Shown here: positions 18,219 through 30,156 of the stretch, one piece after another
Position numbering within the stretch: position 1 is the stretch's first letter
How the letters are laid out: each line of letters starts with the position of its first letter
Assembly (NCBI RefSeq): GCF_900109265.1
Contig: NZ_FNZM01000008.1
Coordinates: forward strand, 186,001 to 250,000
DNA length: 64,000 nt
Source of the DNA: Paraburkholderia tropica
GTDB lineage: Bacteria > Pseudomonadota > Gammaproteobacteria > Burkholderiales > Burkholderiaceae
Reading direction: 5' to 3'
Translations under genes and position numbers: made by a program
Notes under the pieces: model-generated
Told to the model about the DNA's origin: nothing
Database searches by the model: none
Seen by the model: only the letters and a program-made list of their open reading frames with translations

Positions 18219-18395
18219 GACTGCCTGTTCCGTTGTCGATTCCGAGTAACCGCTTATTATCGCCGCCCGAAAATCTCAAAAACGGCATTAAATTCGGATA
18301 ACCGAAGAATCCATCCGACGCTTATCCGATATCACTGACTCCCGACCAGGAATTCGCGGCCAAAGCGCAGGAATGCGCAGGAATGCCCAGAAAAG

Positions 18396-18423
18396 AAAAA
18401 GGGCGAATATCTCGCCCTTTTTT
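18396..18423 (-). terminator. Terminator-like hairpin
   Basis: AAAAAGGGCGA-ATAT-CTCGCCCTTTTTT, symmetric and therefore usable on either strand, between the DUF2968 gene start and the 3' end of the glutamine amidotransferase gene. Its best-placed client is the gene ending at 18504. Confidence 0.6.
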
Positions 18424-18503
18424 ACCCCGTTGCGCTGCGCTTCACATATTCACTACACGCTCACCACACGCTCATCGGGCGCATGAAAGTGCATGAAAGC
18501 GCA

Positions 18504-20009
18504 TCAGAAGCGCGTTTCGCGCGCCGAACGCAGGAACGCGTCGAGCAGCGGCGTGCAGTCGAGCAGTTCGGCGCCGCCCGCGCGATGAAACTCGGGATGC
18601 CACTGCACGCCCACCACGAACGGCGCACGGCGATAGCGCACCGCTTCGATCAGCCCGTCACCGGCCGACACGGCCTCGACCGTGAGATCGCGGCCGAGGG
18701 TGCGCACGGCCTGGTGATGAATCGAGTTCACGACAGCCTCGCGATGGCCCGGGAACATGCTCGCGAGCGACGAGCCCTCGGGGAACGTGACCGCATGCCG
18801 ATGCTGATCGTAGTGCTCGCTCACGTGCACGCCCGCCGTCGGCACATCGGTGGCGATGTCCTGATACAGCGTGCCGCCGAATGCCACGTTGATGAGCTGA
18901 CAGCCGCGGCACACGCCGAGCACCGGCTTGCCCGACTCGATGAATTCGTGCAGCAGTTCGAGCTCGTACATGTCGCGCACGCGGTCGCCGGGCCACTCGG
19001 GGCGCGCGGCGGTTTCGGCGTAGGTCTGTGGCGAGACGTCGGCGCCGCCTTGCAGCAACAGACCGTCGAGATGCTTCGCGTAATCGCGCAAACGGATGTT
19101 GCTCGGATGCAGCATCCCCTGATGGCCGACCGTCGGAATCATGAAGACGATCACGTCGCGCGACATGACCCAGTGCGCGATCGACTCCTCCAGATATTGC
19201 AGCGTCTTGCCGCGCAGACCCTGCGCGCCAGGCTCGGGGTGGAAGATGCGCGCCGAGACGCCGATGCGCAGCGTGCGTTGCGTGATGCGCTGCCCCGCGC
19301 GGTCAAAAAGCTGCCGTGCGCGCGCCGCGATGATGCGTCCGAGCACCGACCACGCCGAATCGCTCGGCCGCAGATAGCGCGGCGGATCGGGCGGCAGCGC
19401 ACCCGGCGGCGGCGGATGCTGCGCGCTGAAATCGGGCGCCTGGCCAAAGCCCGCGGGCGCGGCGCCGGGCCGCGCGCCCGCCGCGGCTTGCGCCTCGGCG
19501 GTTTCCGCAGGCGGCTGGGCGGCCGGGTTCGCACCGACGTGCGGGGCAGCCGCGTCGCCCGCCGGCGCGGGCGCCTGACGACCGGCGTCCGCCGTTTCCT
19601 CGATCTGGACCTTCGGCACGCTCGCCGACGGCTTGCGCGACGCGGCCACTTCGGCTTCCTGACGCGCCACCGCTTGCGCCGCGGCCTCGCGCGCCTCGGC
19701 CGCCTCCTGCGCCTGGCTGGGCTGGACAGGCTGGCCGCCGCCCGGCTCCTCGTCGGCGCCGCCGCCCGAACTGTCCGCGCCCGGCACGTCGGACGTCACC
19801 GCCGACGCGCTCGCGGGCGCATCGGTCGACGCGCGTCGCGCGGCTTCATCGGCGGAAGCGGGAGAAGTGGAGGAAGCGGCAGAAGCGGCGGGCGTCGCCG
19901 AAGCCGCGGGCGTGGAAACAGGAGGAGCGGAAGCGCCCGGCTCGGAGGACTGGGCGGGACGGCCAGCGCCGTCGGGAATCTCGGGGTGGTCGGTCTTGTT
20001 ATCGCTCAT
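18504..20009 (-). CDS. Gamma-glutamyl-gamma-aminobutyrate hydrolase-like amidotransferase with long disordered N-terminus
   Basis: Class I glutamine amidotransferase of the PuuD/peptidase C26 type. The catalytic domain runs from about residue 246 to the end. The nucleophile is Cys367 in GVCRGCQLINVAFGG, and the His-Glu pair is in GVQWHPEF near the C-terminus. It probably hydrolyses gamma-glutamyl amides in polyamine or GABA metabolism. The unusual part is the first 245 residues: Ala/Pro/Ser-rich, without signal peptide, presumably disordered, about doubling the normal family length of about 250. The start at 20009 (MSDNKTDHPE) is preferred to the open frame at 20120. Confidence 0.85.
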   Translation of the reverse strand: MSDNKTDHPEIPDGAGRPAQSSEPGASAPPVSTPAASATPAASAASSTSPASADEAARRASTDAPASASAVTSDVPGADSSGGGADEEPGGGQPVQPSQAQEAAEAREAAAQAVARQEAEVAASRKPSASVPKVQIEETADAGRQAPAPAGDAAAPHVGANPAAQPPAETAEAQAAAGARPGAAPAGFGQAPDFSAQHPPPPGALPPDPPRYLRPSDSAWSVLGRIIAARARQLFDRAGQRITQRTLRIGVSARIFHPEPGAQGLRGKTLQYLEESIAHWVMSRDVIVFMIPTVGHQGMLHPSNIRLRDYAKHLDGLLLQGGADVSPQTYAETAARPEWPGDRVRDMYELELLHEFIESGKPVLGVCRGCQLINVAFGGTLYQDIATDVPTAGVHVSEHYDQHRHAVTFPEGSSLASMFPGHREAVVNSIHHQAVRTLGRDLTVEAVSAGDGLIEAVRYRRAPFVVGVQWHPEFHRAGGAELLDCTPLLDAFLRSARETRF

Positions 20010-20250
20010 GACGTGGGGACGGGCGCGCCGCGCGCGCGAACGAATGAACAGGCCTCCGATTATGCGTCGCACCGCAGGCCGTTGCCACCCCAATGCACAA
20101 ATGCTCACACTCGGTGACATTACGCATCACACGACGCCGCGAATTTGCCGCGAACCCGCCGCGCCGCCGCGCAAGCGCCATGCCGCGCGGCAGCCCCGGC
20201 GCACGCGTGCCTCGGCGCACGCGTGCCTCGGCGCGCCGTCCCACGCGCCG

Positions 20251-22008
20251 CTACGAATCCTGCCGTTCGTCGAAGGTCTCGCGCAGCGCGATCTGCATGC
20301 TCGCGTGGATCCTCACGCACCAGCGCCACAGCAGCATCGTGAGCAGCGCCGCGCAGACGAGCACGCCGATCAGAAAACCCGTCGGCGGCAGGATCGTGCC
20401 CGAGAGCGCCGCCACCAGCACGAACACGCCGATCATCGAGACGGCCGGCACCAGTTCCGCGATCGCGTGGCGCAGCGCGCGCGTGAAGCGCCCCGCCTTC
20501 TCCGGCTGCACGCTGACCTCGGCGAGCATCAGCGCGAGCGACTGCGTCTTGCGCCACACGGCGACGAGGAACGGAATCGCGAGCACGAGCGCCGCGCTCC
20601 AGAGCACGACGCGCTGGATGCGCTCGTCGGGCACCCAGTTCGCGATCAGCGGCGCGGCGTAACGCGCGCCATACGACATGCCGATGAAGATCGCCGACAC
20701 CAGCGCCAGATTCACCGCGATCTGCACCACGATGCGCCGCGTCAGCGAAAAGAGCGTCGGTCCGTTCGAGCGCGGCATCAGCGCGCGCAGCCATTGGCTG
20801 TAAAGGCCGAACACGTTCGAGACGGCGGGCGGCATCGCGCGCGCGAGGCGCTGCGACAGCGGATCGGCCACGCGGATCAGATACGGCGTGGTGAGCGTCG
20901 TGATCGCCGAGACCGTCACCGCGATCGGATAGAGAAAGCCGCTCGTGACCTTCAGCGTCAAGCCGAGCGAGGCGATGATGAACGAGAACTCGCCGATCTG
21001 CGAAACGGTCATGCCCACGCGCATCGCCGTGCGGCCGTCGCGGCCAGCGAGGAAGGTGCCCAGTCCGCACGACACCAGCTTGCCGAACACCACGGCGAGC
21101 GAAATCACCGCGATCGGCCACGCGTAGTCGACCAGCACGAGCGGATTGAGCATCAGCCCGATCGTCACGAAGAAGATCGCCGAAAATGCGTCGCGCAGCG
21201 GCGCGACCAGATGCTCGATGCGCTCCAGGTGCCGCGACTCGGCCATGACCGCGCCGATCAGGAACGCGCCGAGCGCGATCGAATAGTCGAGCTTCACGAC
21301 CAGCAGGCAGAAGCCGAAACAGAAGCCGAGCACCGAGACCAGCAGCATCTCGTCGCTGCCCACGCGCGCCACGTAGCCCAGCACGCGCGGCACGATCAGA
21401 ATGCCCGCCAGCAGCGAAACCAGCATGAACAGGAGCAGCTTGCCGAGCGTGATGAGCGCGATGCCGGGCGACAGCTCGCCGGTCTGCGCGATGCCGCCGA
21501 GCAGCACCAGCATGGCGATGCCCAGAATATCCTCGACGATCAGGATGCCGAACACGAGCTGCGCGAACGGTTCGCGCTTCACGCCCAGATCGGCGAGCGC
21601 CTTGACGATGATGGTGGTCGACGAAATCGCCAGGATCGCGCCGAGAAACAGCGAATCCATCGCCGCCCAGCCGAACGCGCGGCCGATCTCGTAGCCGAGC
21701 CAGAGCATCACGACGATTTCGGAAATCGCGGCGACGATGGCCGTCGCGCCCACCTGAAAGAGCTTGCGCAGGCTGAATTCGAGCCCGAGCGAGAACATCA
21801 GGAACACCACGCCGAGTTCGCCCATCGTCTGGATGGTCTGCTCGTCGTGGATCAGCTGGAACGGCGGCGTGTACGGCCCGATGATCACGCCCGCCGCGAT
21901 ATAGCCGAGCACGACCGGCTGCTTCAGGCGATGAAACAGCACGGTGACGATCCCCGCGATCGCCATCACCACTGCCAGATCCTGAATGAAGCCGATTCCT
22001 TGATGCAT
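20251..22008 (-). CDS. Kef-type monovalent cation/proton antiporter
   Basis: CPA2-family membrane antiporter of 585 residues. The N-terminal 390 residues hold the Na/H-exchanger domain with helices such as VVLGYIAAGVIIGPYTPPF, EFSLRKLFQVG and DYSIALGAFLIGAVMAES. After a short linker, three more hydrophobic segments follow (about 410-570). A TrkA-N/RCK nucleotide-binding domain, usual in KefB/KefC, is not seen. The protein is therefore closer to the YbaL/RosB-like sublineage or a variant of it. It is divergent from the amidase gene. The ion may be K+ or Na+. Confidence 0.82.
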   Translation of the reverse strand: MHQGIGFIQDLAVVMAIAGIVTVLFHRLKQPVVLGYIAAGVIIGPYTPPFQLIHDEQTIQTMGELGVVFLMFSLGLEFSLRKLFQVGATAIVAAISEIVVMLWLGYEIGRAFGWAAMDSLFLGAILAISSTTIIVKALADLGVKREPFAQLVFGILIVEDILGIAMLVLLGGIAQTGELSPGIALITLGKLLLFMLVSLLAGILIVPRVLGYVARVGSDEMLLVSVLGFCFGFCLLVVKLDYSIALGAFLIGAVMAESRHLERIEHLVAPLRDAFSAIFFVTIGLMLNPLVLVDYAWPIAVISLAVVFGKLVSCGLGTFLAGRDGRTAMRVGMTVSQIGEFSFIIASLGLTLKVTSGFLYPIAVTVSAITTLTTPYLIRVADPLSQRLARAMPPAVSNVFGLYSQWLRALMPRSNGPTLFSLTRRIVVQIAVNLALVSAIFIGMSYGARYAAPLIANWVPDERIQRVVLWSAALVLAIPFLVAVWRKTQSLALMLAEVSVQPEKAGRFTRALRHAIAELVPAVSMIGVFVLVAALSGTILPPTGFLIGVLVCAALLTMLLWRWCVRIHASMQIALRETFDERQDS

Positions 22009-22264
22009 GTACGATATTCCTTACAAAACGCTGTCTGATGCCTGAATGTTACCCGATGATCGGCGTCGGCCAAATCGTCGCAATCGAAAAAAGCACGGCC
22101 TACAATGATGCGTCCCTGGGCGGCGCGGGCCGCGCGTGCATCTTCCGGCGCGCCCATTGCCGGCTTGCCGCCGCGCAATCCGACACAAGCACCGCCCCGC
22201 TCCGTCACTGCTCCGTCACCGTTCCATCACCGCTTAACGAACCGCCATCGAGCCGCCTCTCGCC

Positions 22265-23683
22265 ATGACCGCTTCCGCTGCTTCTTCCGCTTCCTCCGCT
22301 TCCGCCACCACGCCGCTCGCCCCGTTCCCGCCGCTCGCCCAGTTGGCCGCCGATCTGGCCGCGGGCCGCACCACGAGCCGCGCGCTCGCCGAGACCGCGC
22401 TCGCGCGCATTGCCGATCCGGCGGGCCAGGGCGCGACCGTGTTCACGCACGTCGACGCCGAACGCGTGCGCGCCGCCGCCGACGCGCACGATCGCCTGCG
22501 CGCGGCGGGCACGGTGCTCTCGCCGCTCGCGGGCATCCCGGTGTCGGTGAAGGATCTGTTCGATGTGCAAGGCGAAGTCACGCGCGCGGGCTCCACGGCG
22601 CTCGCCGGCGCTGCGCCCGCCGAGGCCGATGCGCCCGTGGTCGCGCGCCTGCGCCGCGCGGGCGCGCTGCTGATCGGCCGCACCAACATGAGCGAGTTCG
22701 CGTTTTCCGGGCTCGGCCTCAATCCGCACTACGGCACGCCGCTCTCGCCGTATCGCCGCGACGTGAAGGGCGACGAGCGCGTCGCGGGCGGCTCGTCCTC
22801 GGGCGCGGCGGCGTCGGTCGCCGACGGCATGGCCGCCATCGCGCTCGGCACCGACACCGGCGGCTCGATCCGCATTCCCGCCGCGTTCTGCGGCCTGACC
22901 GGCTTCAAGCCGACCGCCGCGCGCATTCCCCGCACGGGCGGCGTGCCGCTCTCCACCACGCTCGACTCGTTCGGCCCGATCGGCAACAGCGTGGCGTGCT
23001 GCGCGCTGGTCGACCGCCTGCTCGCCGGCCTCGCGCCGGTCGTGCCGGGCGCGCGCCGTCTGGAAGGCGTGCGGATCGGCGTGCTGACGAATTACGTGAC
23101 CGACGGCATCGATCCCGCCGTCGCCGACAGCCTCGACACGGCGCTCAAGCATCTCGACGCGGCGGGCGCGATCGTCGACGAGGTGCGCTTCGCACCGTTC
23201 GAGCAGTTCGCGGACATCAACCGCATCGGCTTTTCGTCGATGGAAGCGTACGCGTGGCATCGCGAGCTGATCGCGCAGCATCGCGACCAGTACGACGCGC
23301 GCGTGCTCGCGCGCATCCTGAAGGGCGAGGCGGCGCGCGCCGTCGACTACCTCGATCTGATCGCCGCGCGCGCGGCCGTGATGGAGCAGGCGCAGGCCAC
23401 GCTGTGGTCGCGCTTCGACGCCGTGATCGCGCCGACGGTGCCGATCGCGCCGCCCGCCGTCGCCCCGCTCGCCGCCGACAACGACGTCTTCGCGCAAACC
23501 AACGCGCTGGTGCTGCGCAATCCGAGCGCGTTCAATTTCCTCGACGCCTGCGCGCTGTCACTGCCGATCCATCATCCCGGCGACGCGCCCGTCGGCCTGA
23601 TGCTCGCCGCCGCGCCTTACGCCGACGACGCGCTGCTGGCCATCGGCCGGGGCGTGGAAGCGGTGCTCGCGCCGCTGCGCTGA
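22265..23683 (+). CDS. Amidase signature family hydrolase
   Basis: Amidase of 472 residues with the Ser-cisSer-Lys triad: Lys96 in VSVKDLFDV, cis-Ser177 in [11 protein letters not shown] and nucleophile Ser201 in [12 protein letters not shown]. This is the GatA/AtzF-type family. A role in Gln-tRNA amidation is unlikely because gatB and gatC are absent and the protein stands alone. The ATG at 22265 is followed by a low-complexity [13 protein letters not shown] stretch, so the native start could lie slightly downstream. The natural amide is unknown. Confidence 0.83.
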   Translation: MTASAASSASSASATTPLAPFPPLAQLAADLAAGRTTSRALAETALARIADPAGQGATVFTHVDAERVRAAADAHDRLRAAGTVLSPLAGIPVSVKDLFDVQGEVTRAGSTALAGAAPAEADAPVVARLRRAGALLIGRTNMSEFAFSGLGLNPHYGTPLSPYRRDVKGDERVAGGSSSGAAASVADGMAAIALGTDTGGSIRIPAAFCGLTGFKPTAARIPRTGGVPLSTTLDSFGPIGNSVACCALVDRLLAGLAPVVPGARRLEGVRIGVLTNYVTDGIDPAVADSLDTALKHLDAAGAIVDEVRFAPFEQFADINRIGFSSMEAYAWHRELIAQHRDQYDARVLARILKGEAARAVDYLDLIAARAAVMEQAQATLWSRFDAVIAPTVPIAPPAVAPLAADNDVFAQTNALVLRNPSAFNFLDACALSLPIHHPGDAPVGLMLAAAPYADDALLAIGRGVEAVLAPLR

Positions 23684-23885
23684 GGCTCGGGACGCGAGCG
23701 TGTCGTGTGGGTTGCGGCGGGCTTGCGGCGGCCGCAAGCCCGCCGAAGCCCTCGCGGATCGCATCGCACAGCGTTGCGCGACAAGCCGCTTCCTCGCGCG
23801 GGGCAGCCTTCGCGCTAGAATCCCGTCACGCCGTCGCCGCCGCGCCCGTCGCGCGCTGCGCCACTCACCCGAAGAAAAACGCCAC

Positions 23886-24416
23886 ATGAACGACGATAAC
23901 GCGCTGTTGCGCCGCGAACGCGGCCTGCTGGTCCTGCTGGGTCTGATCTGCCTCGCGCTGCTGGCCGGCGCGCTCTATATGCAGTACGTGGAGCATCAGG
24001 ACCCGTGTCCGCTGTGTATTCTCACGCGCTACTTCACGCTGCTGATCGCCGTGTTCGCCTTCCTCGGCGCGCGTCTGACGAGCTGGCGCGGCGTGCGCGT
24101 GCTCGAAGCGCTCGTCGTGCTGTCGGCGGCGGGGGGCATGGTCGCCTCCGCGCGTCTCGCCTGGGTGCAGGCGTTCCCGAGCTTCAGCTGCGGCTTCGAT
24201 ACGCTGCAGCCGATCGTCGACGCCCTGCCGCCCGCGCACTGGCTGCCCGGCGTCTTCAAGGTGCGGGGCTTGTGCGAAACCACCTACCCGCCGATCCTCG
24301 GTCTGTCGCTGCCGCTGTGGTCGCTGGTGGCATTCGCCGTGATCTTCCTCGCGGTGCTCGCAAGCCTGTGGAGCAACCGCCGCCGTCAGGTGTCGTGGCC
24401 CGGCATCCGTCGCTGA
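23886..24416 (+). CDS. dsbB: Disulfide bond formation protein B
   Basis: Inner-membrane quinone reductase of 176 residues that reoxidises DsbA. Four transmembrane helices are visible. The first periplasmic loop carries the active pair in PCPLC (about residue 41-44). The second loop carries the other pair, in FSCGFD and GLCETT. The start at 23886 ([13 protein letters not shown]) gives the normal length; the frame is open upstream to 23700 without homology. It stands alone, downstream of the amidase gene. Confidence 0.92.
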   Translation: MNDDNALLRRERGLLVLLGLICLALLAGALYMQYVEHQDPCPLCILTRYFTLLIAVFAFLGARLTSWRGVRVLEALVVLSAAGGMVASARLAWVQAFPSFSCGFDTLQPIVDALPPAHWLPGVFKVRGLCETTYPPILGLSLPLWSLVAFAVIFLAVLASLWSNRRRQVSWPGIRR

Positions 24417-24836
24417 TTTCGCGACGCTGATCCACCACGTCGATCTGGATTGCCTGCCGCGCCGCCCACCCTGGGCGGCGCGGTCGTTTGCGGCGGTGGT
24501 TTCCGCTCGCCGGGCCCGCTCAAAGGGCCGCAACACGCTCCGCGAAGTGCCTGCAAAGTCAACGCTACGCCGCGCCTGACATGGTCGCCGGCTGATAACC
24601 CCCATCATGCGCAGGGAATACTTTTCAGGCGCTGTCAGTGCTAAATTCGCAACTGGATGGCGATCTACGTGCGCGAGGCCGATCAAGGCTCGGCTGGTTT
24701 TTGCGTAACGCGCGCCTGATCCGCAATGTCTCCCGGGCTTCACATGACAACGCAAACCATCCGATCCGTCCGCCGAGGCGCCGTGCATTTAGTGCATCTA
24801 GTGCATGCAGCGCCCGCCAATGCACGCTTGACGCGT
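24417..24836. other. Intergenic stretch, no gene seen
   Basis: A stretch of 420 bases between dsbB and the small antisense CDS. A GC-rich inverted repeat (GCGCCGCCC...GGGCGGCGC) at 24460-24482 lies soon after dsbB and may be part of a terminator. No other convincing feature. Confidence 0.4.
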
Positions 24837-24995
24837 CTATTCCGGCTTCTTCCCGCCTCTGGCCGTCCGTCCACGCATCTTCTCCAGGTGCGGATCCGTC
24901 ATCTCGTCGATATCGACGCTTCGCGAGCGCTCGACCGCCGCGCCGCACGACGCGCAATGACGCTGCGTCGTCGCGAACCACTTGGGTTCTGGCAT
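24837..24995 (-). CDS. Small CxxC protein, hypothetical (52 aa)
   Basis: This frame reads MPEPKWFATTQRHCASC at its start and has host-like G/C-ending codons. AAGGG lies about 7 bases upstream of the ATG at 24995. One CASC pair could be half of a zinc site or a redox pair; the rest is charged (RSRSVDIDEMTDPHLEKM). I recognise no named family. The gene lies opposite the dsbB-xdhC direction. An extension of the frame to 25100 is open but has poor composition. It may be a real conserved small protein or chance. Confidence 0.45.
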   Translation of the reverse strand: MPEPKWFATTQRHCASCGAAVERSRSVDIDEMTDPHLEKMRGRTARGGKKPE

Positions 24996-25102
24996 GCTCG
25001 AACCCTTGAGCGCGCGGCAGCGGCACGCCGCGCGCCACGCCATGACGATCCACCGGCCGCGCGCCCGACGCGCCGCCACGCCGTTTTGTAGGAGAAGCAC
25101 CG

Positions 25103-27297
<2,195 letters not shown>

Positions 27298-27659
27298 GCC
27301 GCAACGCGTTCGGCAAGCGCGGCGAGCGCTGCACGCGTTGCAGCAGGCCTCGCCGCCGCGCTGCCTGATCGGCACGGAACGCATCTGCACCAGACGCATC
27401 GGCCCGGGCAGCGCCCATGACGCACGAAGCAAGTTTCAGGGAACGGCGCACGCGCGCCGCGCCCGGGGCGCTGTCGCGCCTCGATTTGTCGACGCCCGGT
27501 TTTCGCCGCCGATAAAGAAAGCCGACGCCGGACCGACGACGGCGCGCCGCGTTCTCAGGAGCGGCGCGCGCGATGCGCGCCAATGCGATGACGAAGCCAT
27601 GACGAAGCGCGCACACAAGCTGCTGACGAATACCTGAATTTTCCGGAGACGAAGGACTC
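27298..27659. other. Intergenic stretch, no gene seen
   Basis: A stretch of 362 bases between the deaminase gene and guaD. Open frames here have no family resemblance and uneven codon use. It probably holds the guaD promoter. Confidence 0.4.
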
Positions 27660-28967
27660 ATGACTCAATCGGCTTTTCGCGCAAAACTGTTGACGTTCAC
27701 CGGCGACCCCGCGCAGTCGCCCGACGCCGCCGTGTTCCACGAGGACGGCGTCGTGATCGTCGAGGATGGCCGCGTGGCCGCGTCCGGCGCGTGGTCCGCG
27801 CTCAAGGACCGCGTGAGCGACGGCGCGAGCGTGCAGGACCTGCGCGACAAGCTGATCGTGCCGGGCTTCATCGACACGCACATTCACTATCCGCAGACCG
27901 ACATGATCGCGTCGCCGGCGCCGGGCCTGCTGCCGTGGCTGGAAACGTACACGTTCCCGACCGAGCGCGGTTTCGCCGACGAAGCCGTGGCCGCCGACAC
28001 GGCGCGCTTTTTCGTCGACGAACTGCTCGCCAGCGGCACGACCACGGCGCTCGTCTACTGCACGGTGCACAAGCAGTCGGCCGACGCGCTCTTCACGGCG
28101 AGCGAGGCGAAGAACCTGCGCATGGTCGCGGGCAAGGTGCTGATGGACCGCCACTGCCCCGACTTCCTGCGCGACACGCCGCAAACCGGCTACGACGACA
28201 GCGCCGAGCTGATCGCGCGCTGGCACAACAACGGCCGCCAGATGTACGCGCTCACGCCGCGCTTCGCGCCGACCTCGACCGAGGCGCAGCTCGAAGCCTG
28301 CGAGGCGCTCGCGAAGGCGCACGGCGACATCTTCATCCAAAGCCACGTGGCCGAGAATCTCGACGAGGTGGCATGGGTGAAGTCGCTGTTTCCGCGCCAG
28401 CGCAGCTATCTCGACGTCTACGACCATTACAGCCTGCTGCGCCGCCGCGCGGTCTACGGCCACTGCATCTGGCTCGACGACGAGGACCGCCGCCGCATGG
28501 CCGAAACCGGCGCGGTCGCGGCGCATTGCCCGACATCGAATCTGTTCCTCGGCAGCGGCCTGTTCGACTTCGCCAAGGCGCAGGAGACGCAGATGCCCGT
28601 GACGCTCGCGACCGACGTGGGCGGCGGCACCTCGTTTTCGATGCTGCAAACCATGAACGAGGCGCACAAGGTCGCGCGCATGGGCGGTCATCATCTGACG
28701 GCCACGCGCATGTTCTGGCTCGCGACGGCGGGCGCGGCGCAGGCGCTCGATCTCGCCGACAAGATCGGCACGCTCGCGCCGCAGTCCGAAGCCGACTTCG
28801 TGGTGCTCGACCCGAAGGCGACGCCGCTGCTCGCGCGCCGCACCGCGCGCGCGGACTCGCTCGAAGAACTGCTGTTCGCGTTCGCCCTGCTCGGCGACGA
28901 CCGCGCCGTCTACGAGACGTATGCGGCAGGCGCGCGCGTGCATAGCCGCGAGCAAGCGCGACGTTAA
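27660..28967 (+). CDS. guaD: Guanine deaminase
   Basis: Amidohydrolase of 435 residues that converts guanine to xanthine and ammonia. Metal ligands are visible in FIDTHIHYPQ, SHVAENLDE, GHCIWLDDED and TDVGGGTSFSM. The signature SPAPGLLPWLETYTFPTE near residue 80 is specific for GuaD. Together with xdhC and the upstream deaminase it feeds purines to xanthine dehydrogenase. GAAGGA lies just before the ATG. Confidence 0.94.
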   Translation: MTQSAFRAKLLTFTGDPAQSPDAAVFHEDGVVIVEDGRVAASGAWSALKDRVSDGASVQDLRDKLIVPGFIDTHIHYPQTDMIASPAPGLLPWLETYTFPTERGFADEAVAADTARFFVDELLASGTTTALVYCTVHKQSADALFTASEAKNLRMVAGKVLMDRHCPDFLRDTPQTGYDDSAELIARWHNNGRQMYALTPRFAPTSTEAQLEACEALAKAHGDIFIQSHVAENLDEVAWVKSLFPRQRSYLDVYDHYSLLRRRAVYGHCIWLDDEDRRRMAETGAVAAHCPTSNLFLGSGLFDFAKAQETQMPVTLATDVGGGTSFSMLQTMNEAHKVARMGGHHLTATRMFWLATAGAAQALDLADKIGTLAPQSEADFVVLDPKATPLLARRTARADSLEELLFAFALLGDDRAVYETYAAGARVHSREQARR

Positions 28968-29013
28968 GGCGTGATCGCGTCGAACCAGGCGCTGGAGCGA
29001 ACAGCCCAAAACA

Positions 29014-29052
29014 AAGCGCGCCGGACCTTGCGGGTCCGGCGCGCTTTTTTTC
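29014..29052 (+). terminator. Terminator after guaD
   Basis: A 13-bp stem (AGCGCGCCGGACC / GGTCCGGCGCGCT) with a short loop followed by seven T residues. It also separates guaD from the convergent lipoprotein gene. Confidence 0.88.
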
Positions 29053-29081
29053 ATGCGCTGCGGCGAGTGGAATCGCGCAGC

Positions 29082-29762
29082 TTACTTCGCCTGCGCGTTG
29101 CCGGGCGCCGAAGCGGGAACCGGCGCGGCCGCCTCGTTCGGCGCGCCGCCCTGCTTGTCGAGCGGCAGCTTCACCTGCGTGACCGTGCCGTTCTGCAGCG
29201 GGAAATTCGCGAGCGCGCTGCGCACGAGGTAGGGCATCACGCGCACGAGCGAGGGATCGTCGCCCGAGGTGCGCGCGGAGACGTTATAGACCTCCTTGCC
29301 GCTGCCCTTCTCCGTGATGCGGATCGACAGCGCATGCGAATAGACCGGGTAGCTCTGGTTCACGTAGGCCGGACCGTACGGTCCCCAGGGACCCCACGGA
29401 TTGAACGGCCCCCAGTACGGGCTCGGCCACGGGTTGTAGAACACAGGCTGGGCGACCGTCACGGTGTCCATGCGGCTGCCGTAGGCGAGGCCCACGAGAT
29501 AGCGCGCCTGCGGCTCGGGCACCTGATGGAACGCCTGCACGTCGAGCCCGTCGGCCACGAGATTCTCGTAGGTCGACTGCTCGATGCTGTGTTCCTGAGT
29601 GGGATTGCGCGTGAACGCATAGGTGCGCGTGGCGTCGCTGCCGCCGTTCCAGGCGGAGAACGCGGTCACCTGGCTCGTCACGTACGTGGTACAGCCGGAC
29701 ATCGTCACGGCTAGCGCCGCCAGCATCAGCAGGGCGCGGCGGGTCCATCGGTCGGGCATCAT
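29082..29762 (-). CDS. DUF4136 domain lipoprotein
   Basis: Envelope lipoprotein of 226 residues. The signal peptide ends in the lipobox VTMSGC, with Cys23 as the lipidation site. The DUF4136 core (about 45-195) includes TYAFTRNPTQEHSIEQSTYE and the Gly/Pro/Trp/Tyr-rich stretch YNPWPSPYWGPFNPWGPWG. Function is unknown; family members are outer-membrane anchored. The start at 29762 has GAGAAG upstream; a second ATG follows directly. Confidence 0.82.
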   Translation of the reverse strand: MMPDRWTRRALLMLAALAVTMSGCTTYVTSQVTAFSAWNGGSDATRTYAFTRNPTQEHSIEQSTYENLVADGLDVQAFHQVPEPQARYLVGLAYGSRMDTVTVAQPVFYNPWPSPYWGPFNPWGPWGPYGPAYVNQSYPVYSHALSIRITEKGSGKEVYNVSARTSGDDPSLVRVMPYLVRSALANFPLQNGTVTQVKLPLDKQGGAPNEAAAPVPASAPGNAQAK

Positions 29763-30156
29763 GGTCTTCTCGTTGCAGTAGTGCCAGTGGTGGGAAAAGC
29801 GCAGTCGTGGGGACCGCGTGCTTCACCTGTTTGCGTTACGAATCAGCCGCCTCGCTTATTCCCTGTCTGATGCAGTTTCGCGAGCTGCGCGCCGGTACGT
29901 CGAAAGCCGACTGAAATCGGGGTCGCGCTCGTTTTGCGGCAGCACGATCATACTGACTCGCGCGGCGCCGGGAAAGTTCGGCGCCGCCGCGCGCGGCCAT
30001 TTGCTCATGATGCGCCTTCTGTCGCGAACCCCGCCGCTTTTTGTCCCCGCTTTTTGCCCCGACGGACAAGCGGCCCGCGCCTTTGTACAATGGGACGACA
30101 GGCCATCGCAGTGCGGCCTACCCTATCCGATTCGAGCCGCTCACCCACATTCGCCC
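29763..30156. other. Divergent intergenic region before pepN
   Basis: A stretch of 394 bases between the divergent lipoprotein gene and pepN. The pepN frame is open through it but without homology or normal codon use. No RNA gene or repeat seen; promoters for both genes must lie here. Confidence 0.4.

Noticed and set aside
27338..27637. 99-residue frame between the deaminase gene and guaD
   Set aside because: No ribosome binding site, atypical composition and no recognisable domain.
29818..30156. N-terminal extension of pepN
   Set aside because: Known PepN proteins begin near 30157; the upstream part has no homology and poor codon use.
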